DNA of 64,000 nt from Rhodospirillaceae bacterium bin65 (GTDB lineage Bacteria > Pseudomonadota > Alphaproteobacteria > Bin65): contig MPMX01000008.1 of NCBI GenBank assembly GCA_002238725.1, forward strand, positions 1-64,000. Reading direction: 5' to 3'. The notes under the pieces are model-generated. The model worked only from the letters and a program-made list of their open reading frames with translations. It did no database searches and was not told the DNA's origin. The translations under genes and the position numbers were made by a program. Positions 47,481-55,006 of this stretch are shown here, piece after piece. Positions within the stretch are counted from its first letter, which is position 1. The number at the start of each line of letters is the position of its first letter.

Positions 47481-47530
47481 GCTGCTTCCCTCATCGTTTT
47501 CTGCATCCTTCGGGACGGCCGGGACCCGCA

Positions 47531-47559
47531 GTAGGGGAGGGTTTCAAACCCTCCCCTAC
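47531..47559. repeat. 29-bp REP-like palindrome
   Basis: The left arm GTAGGGGAGGGTTT (47531-47544) and right arm AAACCCTCCCCTAC (47546-47559) are perfect complements around a single C. It lies between two co-directional genes and has no T run. Palindromes of this GTAGGGG...CCCCTAC type occur as dispersed repeats in various bacterial genomes; only one copy was seen here. Confidence 0.8.
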
Positions 47560-47619
47560 AATGCCGGTCGGATGTCGTTAAGCCACGCCTCCGCATAGGC
47601 CTGAAGTCCGTCGGGACGG

Positions 47620-48885
47620 TTATTCGCCATGGGCAAGCTCGCGTTCCAGGACCTTGGGATCGGTGCGCCAGCGTTCGTACCAGTCCTTTGCGACATCGCC
47701 GGGATAGATGTCCTCGGCGCCGCCCTGCAACGCCCCGACGATGGAACGGGCGAGCGCCGCCGGCGTCACCTTGGGCGGGCGCAGTTCCTGGTTCCATTCG
47801 ACGTCGAGCGGCCCCGGATAGAGGTTGATGACGCGCACGCCGGACCTGTGCATGCCGGCCCTCATCGCCTGCGCGAGCGAATGGGCCGCCGCCTTGGAGG
47901 CGGAAAAGGTGCTCTGGTCCGGCTTGTTGGCGAGGGCGAAGATCGACAGGATGTTGACCCAGGCCACCGCGTTGGTCTCGGTATCGGCGCCGCGCGCCAT
48001 CATCACCGGCCCGAATTCCTGGGCCAGGCGCAGCAGGCCGAAATAGTTGATCTCCATTTCCGCCCGGGCGTTCTCGGTGCCGTAGCGTCCGCCGACGCTG
48101 TAGGCCCGGTGCTGCTCGGCCGTGTTGACCAGGATATCGACCTTGGGGCCGATCTGGCCGGCGCAGCGCTTGACCGAATCCGGGTTGGTCACGTCCAGGT
48201 CGACCACCGTGACCTCGGGCAGCGCCCGGATTTCCTCGAAACCGGGGATCTTCTTCCACGGCGCGGCCTCGCCGACCCAGACCAGGTCGGAGCCGGCCGC
48301 GATCATCGCCCTGACGACCGCCTGGCCGACCGGACCTTTGCCGTCTGTGACGAAGACCTTGCGGAATTTCGGATCGCAGGTCAGTTCGCGCATCTGGGGA
48401 TCGTCGCTCATATGGGGCGTATCCTTTTCCGGCAGGGCCAGCAGCACGGCCTGTCCTGCGCGGTCGAGCATGGCGCGGATGCGGACCCGGGCCGGCGGTT
48501 CGGCGCAATCGCCATGGACGTGGACGATCAGGCTCGGCGCGTCATGCGGCCCGTCGCCGTCCAGCTTCACGATGCCGAGCCGCCAGGGCAGGCGCTCGCG
48601 GAAATAGTTCTCCATGGCGTGGCGCAGGGTGGTGTGCGCCACCAGTTCGCCGGTTCCGCTCTGGAGCGTCCAGTCCAGCCGGTCGGAGAGGCATTCCCGG
48701 CAGGCCTCGCGCGGCGGATACTGGACGGCGCCGCAGTCCCGGCAGACCTGGAGCTCGAACGCGCCGCGCGCCGCGCCGGAGGTTAGGCCGAGCGATATCC
48801 GGCTGCGCGGCGCCGGGGGCAGCATCGGCGCCCTCGTGCGCAGGACCGGGTTCTTGCGCTTCGGTTTGGTCAGCGGCTTCGCCAC
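47620..48885 (-). CDS. fusion of DUF35 zinc-ribbon/OB domain with a short-chain dehydrogenase domain
   Basis: This is a 421-residue fusion. Residues ~40-150 are a DUF35 protein: a rubredoxin-like ribbon with CxxC at Cys48/Cys51 and Cys62/Cys65, then an OB fold (GTGELVAHTTLRHA). Residues ~172-415 are an SDR fold. The usual catalytic tyrosine is Phe327 (STFSASKAA, where YSASKAA is normal); Lys331 remains. The nucleotide motif is VFVTDGKGPVG instead of TGAxxGIG, and NNAG is NTAE. Classical SDR oxidoreductase activity is therefore doubtful. DUF35 proteins pair with thiolase-fold enzymes, and the thiolase-like gene lies directly upstream (three-base gap). A shared acyl-CoA complex is inferred. Confidence 0.85.
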   Translation of the reverse strand: MAKPLTKPKRKNPVLRTRAPMLPPAPRSRISLGLTSGAARGAFELQVCRDCGAVQYPPREACRECLSDRLDWTLQSGTGELVAHTTLRHAMENYFRERLPWRLGIVKLDGDGPHDAPSLIVHVHGDCAEPPARVRIRAMLDRAGQAVLLALPEKDTPHMSDDPQMRELTCDPKFRKVFVTDGKGPVGQAVVRAMIAAGSDLVWVGEAAPWKKIPGFEEIRALPEVTVVDLDVTNPDSVKRCAGQIGPKVDILVNTAEQHRAYSVGGRYGTENARAEMEINYFGLLRLAQEFGPVMMARGADTETNAVAWVNILSIFALANKPDQSTFSASKAAAHSLAQAMRAGMHRSGVRVINLYPGPLDVEWNQELRPPKVTPAALARSIVGALQGGAEDIYPGDVAKDWYERWRTDPKVLERELAHGE

Positions 48886-48888
48886 GGA

Positions 48889-50058
48889 TCAGTCTCCCGC
48901 CGCCAGGATCGCCGCCGCCGAGCAGACGCCGCGGTCGTAGCTGATCATGCCGTAGCCGCCGACCAGGCCGATCTTCGCGTCCGGCACCGGCGTGCCGAGC
49001 GCCTGCCCGGTGACCTGCCGGATCGCCTCGACCGTGCCGAGGAATCCGCCGCCGCCGCCCGCCTGGCCGACGGAAAGCTGGCCGCCGGAGGTGTTGATCG
49101 GAAAGCTGCCGTCCACCGTCAGGCTGTGGCCGCGCACGAAGTCCGGCGCCTCGCCCTTGGCGCAGAATCCCAGATCCTCGAACTGCAGCATGTTGATCAC
49201 GGGATAGTCGTCGTAGGTCTCGAAGAAATCGATGTCGTCCGGGCTCACGCCGGCCATGCCGTACAGTTCGCCGCTGTCCATCGCCCAGCCGCCGCGATAC
49301 TGCACGGGATCGTCGGTGTAGGCGTTGTGCCGCTCGATGGTGCCGAGAATCCGCCCGAAGCTCAAGCCGAGGTCGCGCGCTTCCGCCTCGCGCATGACGA
49401 GGTAGGCCTCGGCGCCGGCGCAGGGCATGACGCAGTCGAACAGATGCACCGGCTCGGCGATCGGCCGGGCGCTCATATACTGGTCCAGGGTGAGCGGTAC
49501 TTTGAACAGGGCGTGGGGGTAGGCGAGGGCATTTTCGCGCTGGGCCACGCACATCTTGCCGAAATCCTCGCGCCGCGCGCCGTAGGTCCGCATGTAGTAG
49601 TCGGTCAGGAAGGCGAAGCTGGCGTTGGGCCCGCCGGTGCCGATCGGATAGACCGCGTCCTTACCGAACTGGCTGAAATTCTCCAGCCCCTGGCGGAAAC
49701 TGTCTATGTGGTTGGTGTCGCCGGCGACACAGGCGACGATGTCGGCGTCGCCGGCCTGGACCGCGCGCGCCGCCCGGCGCATCGCGACCACCCCGGTGAC
49801 GCCGCCCATCGGGATATAGTCGAGCCAGCGCGGCGTCAGCCCGTGATGCTGGACGATGCCGACGGCGGTATCCGGCGCCAGCGACATGCTGGTTGCGCAC
49901 ACGCCGTCGAACCGGTCCTTGGTCAGTCCCGAATCGCGGACCAGCGCGGCCAGGGCGCGCCCGATCCACCAATGGGCGCCCCGGGTCGAGAAGCGGACAT
50001 AGGGGATCGAGACCGGCGTCGTGACGACGATGCCGTCATACGGCGCGCGTCGGGTCAT
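48889..50058 (-). CDS. thiolase-like protein (SCP2/Ltp type) lacking the catalytic Cys and His
   Basis: This is a 389-residue thiolase-fold protein. At the place of the nucleophilic cysteine (normally NNNCATGS or similar) it reads MGGVTGVV, with Gly86. At the place of the C-terminal GH motif it reads NTSGGQLSVGQAGG, with Gln332. It therefore should not do ordinary thiolysis or Claisen condensation. DUF35-partnered thiolase-fold proteins such as Ltp2 act as retro-aldolases without the nucleophile, a plausible model here. ATG at 50058 overlaps the stop of a small upstream ORF (ATGA). Confidence 0.85.
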   Translation of the reverse strand: MTRRAPYDGIVVTTPVSIPYVRFSTRGAHWWIGRALAALVRDSGLTKDRFDGVCATSMSLAPDTAVGIVQHHGLTPRWLDYIPMGGVTGVVAMRRAARAVQAGDADIVACVAGDTNHIDSFRQGLENFSQFGKDAVYPIGTGGPNASFAFLTDYYMRTYGARREDFGKMCVAQRENALAYPHALFKVPLTLDQYMSARPIAEPVHLFDCVMPCAGAEAYLVMREAEARDLGLSFGRILGTIERHNAYTDDPVQYRGGWAMDSGELYGMAGVSPDDIDFFETYDDYPVINMLQFEDLGFCAKGEAPDFVRGHSLTVDGSFPINTSGGQLSVGQAGGGGGFLGTVEAIRQVTGQALGTPVPDAKIGLVGGYGMISYDRGVCSAAAILAAGD

Positions 50059-50204
50059 GGCCGGGGCGTCTCGCCCGAACCGGACGTGACCGTATCGGTC
50101 GCTGCCGCACCGCCTGTTCGGGCTTCGGTCCCCGCCTCGGTCAGGGCCGGGATCATCAGCCACGCCAATGCCAGGATAGCCGCCGCCCACCAGGGGGCCG
50201 GCAT
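50055..50204 (-). CDS. small hypothetical single-pass membrane protein
   Basis: This 49-codon frame starts 34 bases after coxL ends, and its TGA overlaps the thiolase-like ATG. Residues 4-20 (PWWAAAILALAWLMIPA) form one hydrophobic helix, which could also be a signal peptide; the rest is Thr/Gly/Ala-rich. Overlap with the next gene and placement in the operon favour a real gene, although no convincing ribosome-binding site is seen and I recognise no family. Confidence 0.4.
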   Translation of the reverse strand: MPAPWWAAAILALAWLMIPALTEAGTEARTGGAAATDTVTSGSGETPRP

Positions 50205-50237
50205 CCGTCTGTACAACGGCCGGCGCTTGTCCAAGGG

Positions 50238-52547
50238 TCAGGCCGCCCGGCGCGCGCCGTTCAGCACCCGGAAGACGGCGAGCGGCGTCGCCGGCATGTC
50301 GATATGGTCGATCCCGGTCGCCGGGCGCAGGGCATTGACCAGCGCGTTGATGACGGCCGGCGGCGCACCGATCGCCCCGGCCTCGCCCGCACCCTTGATG
50401 CCGAGCGGGTTGGTCGTGCAGTGCACGTTGCGGGTGTCGAAGCTGAAGAACGGGAAATAATCCGCCTTGGGCATGTTGTAGTCCATGAACGACCCGGTTT
50501 CGAGCTGGCCGCTCGCCGGATCGTACCAGGTGAATTCGTGCAGCGCCTGGCCGAGCCCCTGAACGATGCCGCCATGCACCTGGCCCTCGATCAGCAGCGG
50601 ATTGATCGTGTCGCCGAAGTCGTCGACCACCGTATAACGCAGAATCTCGATTTCGGCGGTCTCGGCATCGACCTCCAGTTCGACGATATGGGCGCCGTTG
50701 GGATAGGTGTCCGCTTCGGGCGTGCGTTCGAACGATTCGTCGAGCGGTTCGCCGTTCTCCTTCGCGTGGCCGGCGACATCGAACAGGGATACCTCCCGGT
50801 CGGTGCCGGCGACCCGGTAGGCGCCGTCGCCGTACTCGACGTCCCCGGGGGCGGCCTCCAGCATGTCGGCGGCGGTCTGCCGGCCCTTGTCAACGATGGC
50901 CGCAGCCAGCCCCAGCATTGCCGACCCGCCGACCGGGACGGAGCGCGACCCGCCGGTCATGCCGGGCGGGGCGCGGTCCGAATCGCCCTGGAAAATGCGG
51001 ATGCTCTCTGCGTCGATGCCGAGTTCGCCGGACAGGATCTGGCTGTAGGCGGTCTGGTGGCCCTGGCCGTTGTCCATCGTCCCGATGGCGACGGTGAGAA
51101 TGCCGTCGTCGCCGAAAGTGCCGGCCGCGACTTCTGGCGGGCCGCCGCCGCAGCGCTCGATATAGGTGGCGAGGCCGATGCCGCGATACTTGCCGCGCTT
51201 TGCCGATTCGGCCCGGCGGGCCTCGAAGCCGGCCCAGTCGGCCTGGGCCATCGTCTCGTCCATCAGCGCCTCGAACTCGCCGCTGTCGTACGTGTCGCCC
51301 AGGCAGGTGGCGTAGGGCATCTGCTCCGGCCGGATGAAGTTGATCCTGCGGATTTCGGCGGGCGACCGGCCCGTTTCCAGCGCTGCCATGTCGATGATCC
51401 GCTCGATGATATAGGCAGCTTCCGGCCGCCCGGCGCCGCGATAGGCGTCGACCGGCACCGTATTGGTCAGCACGCCCTTCACCGTCGTGTAGACGGCCGG
51501 GATGTCGTAGAGGCCGACCAGCATGTCCATGCCGAAACAGGCGACCAGCGGGGCGAATGTCGACAGATAGGCGCCTTCGTTGGCGAACGTGTCGGCGCGC
51601 AGGGCGAGGATTTTGCCGTTCCGGTCCAGGCCCAGCTTGCAGTAGGTGATGTTGTCCCGCGCCTGGACGTCGGAGAGAAAGCCCTCGGACCGTTCGGAGG
51701 TCCATTTGACCGGCCGCTTGAGCCGGCGCGCCGCCCAGATTGCCAGCGCCTGTTCCGCGTGCGGAAAGACCTTCATGCCGAAACCGCCGCCGACATGGCC
51801 GGTGGTGACGCGCAGGTGCGACGGATCGATTCCGAAAACGGGCTGGGCAAGAATATCGCGGATCAGGCTCGGTCCCTGGGTCGAGGCTGCGAGCGTCGTG
51901 CGCCCGCTCGCGGCGTCGTGTACGGCGAGCGCGCTGCGCGGCTCCATCGGATTTGCGACCACCCGGTTGTTGACCAGCCGGAGTTCGCAGACATGGTCCG
52001 CCCGGGCCAGCGCCGCCTCGACGCCGGCCTCGTCGCCCTTGTGCCAGTCGTAGATCAGATTGTTGGGGATGTGGTCGTAGAGCAGCGGGGCGTCGTCCGC
52101 CGTCGAATGTTCCGTGTGGATGGTAACCGGCAGTTCCTCATACTCCACTGCAATCCGCTCGGCGGCGTCGCGCGCCTGGGCCGCCGTCTCGGCCACGACC
52201 AGCACCACGGGATGGCCGACATAGCGCACGCGGTCGTCGGCCAGAATGCCGTGCGGCGAGTCGTGGCGCGCCGAACCGTCCCGGTTCTCGATGGGAATCA
52301 TGCAGGGCATGTCGCCGAGGCCGTCGGCGGCCATATCCGCGCCGGTCAGGATGCCGACCACACCCGGCAATCCCAGGGCATCGGCAATGTCTATCCCGAG
52401 AATGCGGGCGTGGGCGTGCGGGGAGCGCAGGACATGGGCCCAGACCTGGCCGGCGACGGAAGAATCGTCGGTATAGGCGCCTGCACCGGTCACAAGCACC
52501 CGATCCTCGACACGGGCCGCAGCCTGGCCAACTCCGAATTTGGTCAT
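50238..52547 (-). CDS. CoxL-type molybdenum-binding subunit of a xanthine dehydrogenase-family oxidoreductase (form II motif)
   Basis: This is a 769-residue large subunit. The chain starts VGQAAARVEDRVLVTGAGAY. The Mo-cofactor-contacting regions GGGFGMKVFPHAEQAL and DAYRGAGRPEAAYIIE are present. The AYRGAGR active-site sequence is that of form II (BMS-type) CO-dehydrogenase-like proteins, not the AYXCSFR of true CODH, so the substrate is uncertain. A terminal GGSRS-like loop occurs as MTGGSRSVPVGGSAM. The usual FAD (CoxM) and iron-sulfur (CoxS) subunits are absent from the neighbourhood, so it must recruit them from elsewhere. First gene of the minus-strand operon. Confidence 0.88.
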   Translation of the reverse strand: MTKFGVGQAAARVEDRVLVTGAGAYTDDSSVAGQVWAHVLRSPHAHARILGIDIADALGLPGVVGILTGADMAADGLGDMPCMIPIENRDGSARHDSPHGILADDRVRYVGHPVVLVVAETAAQARDAAERIAVEYEELPVTIHTEHSTADDAPLLYDHIPNNLIYDWHKGDEAGVEAALARADHVCELRLVNNRVVANPMEPRSALAVHDAASGRTTLAASTQGPSLIRDILAQPVFGIDPSHLRVTTGHVGGGFGMKVFPHAEQALAIWAARRLKRPVKWTSERSEGFLSDVQARDNITYCKLGLDRNGKILALRADTFANEGAYLSTFAPLVACFGMDMLVGLYDIPAVYTTVKGVLTNTVPVDAYRGAGRPEAAYIIERIIDMAALETGRSPAEIRRINFIRPEQMPYATCLGDTYDSGEFEALMDETMAQADWAGFEARRAESAKRGKYRGIGLATYIERCGGGPPEVAAGTFGDDGILTVAIGTMDNGQGHQTAYSQILSGELGIDAESIRIFQGDSDRAPPGMTGGSRSVPVGGSAMLGLAAAIVDKGRQTAADMLEAAPGDVEYGDGAYRVAGTDREVSLFDVAGHAKENGEPLDESFERTPEADTYPNGAHIVELEVDAETAEIEILRYTVVDDFGDTINPLLIEGQVHGGIVQGLGQALHEFTWYDPASGQLETGSFMDYNMPKADYFPFFSFDTRNVHCTTNPLGIKGAGEAGAIGAPPAVINALVNALRPATGIDHIDMPATPLAVFRVLNGARRAA

Positions 52548-52594
52548 CGTAATTCCTGCCTGTTGGATTGCCTGCACGCCGATAACTCTCCGGT

Positions 52595-52938
52595 GCGGAA
52601 ACGGTAATGCCGCGCCCGGCACGGTGCGCCAAACTTAACCCGGATTTCTCCCCACAGTCACGGCCTGCGTCGCGTCCAGGCGTTCGCTCCGCCAGGAGCG
52701 GGCCGAAAAGCGTAGCGGGGCCTACGGTTGAGGCCCGCGACGCCGCGGGCGGACGCCTGGGCGCGACCCGGAGGGCGTCGCTGTCGGGCCGGCATGGTGC
52801 GTCAAGCCGCTTGCCCGATGTCCCCGCATCGCGCTGCGCGGCTTTCCTGCCCTGCCGGCCCGACAGCGACGCGCAGGTCATGACTGTGGGGAGAAATCCG
52901 GGTTGGCGCGCCGGGCAGGGGCGGCAAGCGGATTCCGC
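52595..52938. repeat. nested inverted-repeat element (core 52637-52904)
   Basis: The core arms, 52637-52660 and 52881-52904, are perfect 24-base complements (left begins AACCCGGATTTCTCC, right ends GGAGAAATCCGGGTT). Outside, similarity continues imperfectly to about 52595 and 52938, with a six-base ACTTAA insertion on the left. Inside are two further stems: 52671-52687 with 52749-52765 (17 pairs, two of them G-T) and 52775-52794 with 52853-52872 (20 perfect pairs), each enclosing smaller hairpins. The whole can fold into one long branched structure. No target-site duplication or transposase is seen. It could be a MITE-like element or a structured RNA/DNA. Confidence 0.85.
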
Positions 52939-52964
52939 GGCGCCGGCGCCAACGGCGGAACCGG

Positions 52965-52990
52965 CCGGTTCGACCCGGTTCGACCCGGTT
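52965..52990. repeat. tandem decamer CCGGTTCGAC, 2.6 copies
   Basis: Two full copies at 52965-52974 and 52975-52984 are followed by CCGGTT. This is a short low-complexity run in the leader region of the metF-like gene. Confidence 0.7.
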
Positions 52991-53132
52991 CCGGCCGCGC
53001 CTGCGGCCGTACACGAAGCTGTGATTTCGGCCTTCGTTTTTTCGCTTTTCAACGGCGCATAATGGGCGTAGAGGCCGCTTCCACCCTGCATTGGTCCGCG
53101 CACCGCAGGTGCGCCGGGCCCGGCCGATCGGC

Positions 53133-54032
53133 ATGACCATGAATTTCGATCGTCGTTCCGCAGCCTATCTGCAGAATCCGCAACCGCTCTTGCAGCGCCT
53201 GCTGTCGCAGGTGTCGACGGAAACGCTGCCCGACGCGGATCAGGTCGACAAGGTGTGCGCGCACGTTCCGGCGGGCACACGGATCTTCGTCGCCTCGCTG
53301 CCGTCGCGCGACCGCGCCGATACGGTGGCCGCCGCGAAGACGCTGAACGACCGCGGCTACATCGCCGTCCCGCACATCGCGGCGCGGGCCTTGCCGAGCC
53401 ATGCGGCGCTGGAAGATTTCCTCTATCGCCTGACCGGCGAGGCCGGCTGCCGCGAGGCACTGGTGATCGCCGGCGACCGTCCGGAAGTGGCCGGGCCTTA
53501 TGCCGAAACCATGGATGTATTGCTGACCGGCGCGCTGGAGCGCCACGGCCTGCAGATCATCCATGTCGGCGCCCATCCCGAGGGCAACCGGATCATCGGC
53601 AAGGATGCGCTGCGCGAGGCCATGCGCAAGAAGGACTATTACGCTCGCAGCAGCGACGCCGACTTCGATTTCGTCACCCAGTTCGTCTTCGACGGCGCGA
53701 CGGTGGTCGATTGGGCGCAGAAGCTGCGCGGACTGGGCGTTGGCCTGCCGGTGCGACTCGGCATCGCCGGACCGGCCGATCTGGCGACCCTGCTGCGTTA
53801 CGCCAGGATCTGCGGCATCGGCGTCTCCACCCGCGCGTTGATGCGCCAGGGCGCCGGCAGCGTGAAGCTGATCCGCCGGACCGTGAAGCCGGACGACCTG
53901 ATCGCCGGCCTGGTCGCCGCTGCCGGCGAGGATCCGTTGCCGGAGATCGCCGGGCTGCACATCTTCCCGTTCGGCGGCGTCGGGCGGGCCATGGAGTGGC
54001 TGGGCGAAGCGCGGCGGACCGCCGGGCTGTAA
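53133..54032 (+). CDS. methylenetetrahydrofolate reductase family protein (MetF-like)
   Basis: This is a 299-residue flavoprotein-fold protein. The TIM-barrel pattern is recognisable in GYIAVPHIAARALPSHAALE, ALVIAGDRPEVAGPY, HPEGNRIIGKDALREAM, DADFDFVTQFVFD and GIAGPADLATLLRYARICGI. The last two correspond to the folate/NADH-contacting strands of MTHFR. It is embedded among catabolic genes rather than methionine genes, so it may channel a methyl or C1 unit released by an O- or N-demethylation to folate, or have a diverged substrate. ATG at 53133; a second ATG follows two codons later. Confidence 0.82.
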   Translation: MTMNFDRRSAAYLQNPQPLLQRLLSQVSTETLPDADQVDKVCAHVPAGTRIFVASLPSRDRADTVAAAKTLNDRGYIAVPHIAARALPSHAALEDFLYRLTGEAGCREALVIAGDRPEVAGPYAETMDVLLTGALERHGLQIIHVGAHPEGNRIIGKDALREAMRKKDYYARSSDADFDFVTQFVFDGATVVDWAQKLRGLGVGLPVRLGIAGPADLATLLRYARICGIGVSTRALMRQGAGSVKLIRRTVKPDDLIAGLVAAAGEDPLPEIAGLHIFPFGGVGRAMEWLGEARRTAGL

Positions 54033-54137
54033 GCGACCGGATCCGGACCGAATTAGGGGGCTGGCAGCCGGGACGGCAGCCGGTATGGTCGCGCGGTCTG
54101 CAACGGACCGCCGCGAAACCATCCCCGGAATTCCGCC

Positions 54138-54980
54138 ATGCCCGCCTATACCGTTTTCGACTATGCCGTCGCTGACAACGTCGCGACGATCACCCTGAAC
54201 CGCCCGGAAAAGCGCAACGCCATGTCGCGCGAGTTCTGGGACGAGATGAAGGCGGTCTTCGGAGCGATCGGCGAGGATCCGGCGGTACGCGCCGTCGTCA
54301 TCGCCTCGACCGGCCCGCACTTCACGGCAGGCATCGACCTGGCCCTGCTGGGTCAGCTGATCGAAACTTCCACCGGTCTCGAAGAATCGCGCAAGCGCGA
54401 ATGGCTGCGCCGGTCGGTCCTCGATTTCCAGGAGAGCTTTACCGTCATGGAACGGGCGCGGGTGCCGGTTCTCGTGGCGATCCAGGGCGGCTGCATCGGC
54501 GGCGGGATGGACATGATCACGGCGGCCGACATGCGCTATTGCACGGCCGACGCCTTCTTCCAGGTCAAGGAGATCGAGGTCGGCATGACGGCTGATGTCG
54601 GCACCCTGCAGCGCCTGCCCAGGACGATGCCGGACGGGCTGGCCCGGGAGCTGTGCTATACCGGCCGGCGCATGCGGGCGGACGAGGCAAAGGCCTGCGG
54701 CTTCGTCAACGCCGTATACCCGGACCATGAAACGATGCTGGCCGAGGTTGCGGCCATCGCCGGCAATATCGCGGCCCATTCGCCGCTCGCCGTGACCGGC
54801 ACCAAGGAGATGCTGAATTACACCCGCGACCACAGCATTGCCGACGGTCTCAACTATGTTGCGACCTGGAACGCCGGCATGATTGTTTCGGAGGATTTGC
54901 GCAAGGCGGCCGCCGCGATGCAGAGCAAGGAGACGCCGGAGTACGAGAATCTTGCTCTGGGCGGAGTCGCCGCCGGATAG
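54138..54980 (+). CDS. delta(3,5)-delta(2,4)-dienoyl-CoA isomerase-like crotonase
   Basis: This is a 280-residue crotonase. The oxyanion-hole segments are HFTAGIDLALLG and QGGCIGGGMDMITAADMRYC. The acidic pair of dienoyl-CoA isomerases is visible in FQVKEIEVGMTADVGTLQRL (Glu in KEIEVG, Asp in TADVG). The isomerase subgroup is therefore more likely than simple hydratase. It would help the degradation of unsaturated acyl-CoA made by ring opening. Confidence 0.85.
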   Translation: MPAYTVFDYAVADNVATITLNRPEKRNAMSREFWDEMKAVFGAIGEDPAVRAVVIASTGPHFTAGIDLALLGQLIETSTGLEESRKREWLRRSVLDFQESFTVMERARVPVLVAIQGGCIGGGMDMITAADMRYCTADAFFQVKEIEVGMTADVGTLQRLPRTMPDGLARELCYTGRRMRADEAKACGFVNAVYPDHETMLAEVAAIAGNIAAHSPLAVTGTKEMLNYTRDHSIADGLNYVATWNAGMIVSEDLRKAAAAMQSKETPEYENLALGGVAAG

Positions 54981-55006
54981 GCCGCCGCTTCGGCGGACGC
55001 GGTTCG

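Larger units (their letters stand above)
52548..53132. other. divergent control region coxL / metF-like gene, mostly occupied by a repeat element
   Basis: The 585-base gap is dominated by the nested inverted-repeat element (about 52595-52938), followed by a short tandem decamer at 52965-52990. Only the last ~140 bases and the first ~50 are left for promoters. Frames crossing it mirror the repeat's symmetry and are not genes. Confidence 0.7.

Noticed and set aside
50304-52607. 767-codon plus-strand frame opposite coxL
   Set aside because: A mirror of the coxL codon bias; no motif, and coxL itself matches its family from end to end.
52607-53062. 151-codon frame through the inverted-repeat element
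   Set aside because: The frame is a by-product of the repeat's symmetry; a similar frame runs on the other strand. No coding evidence.
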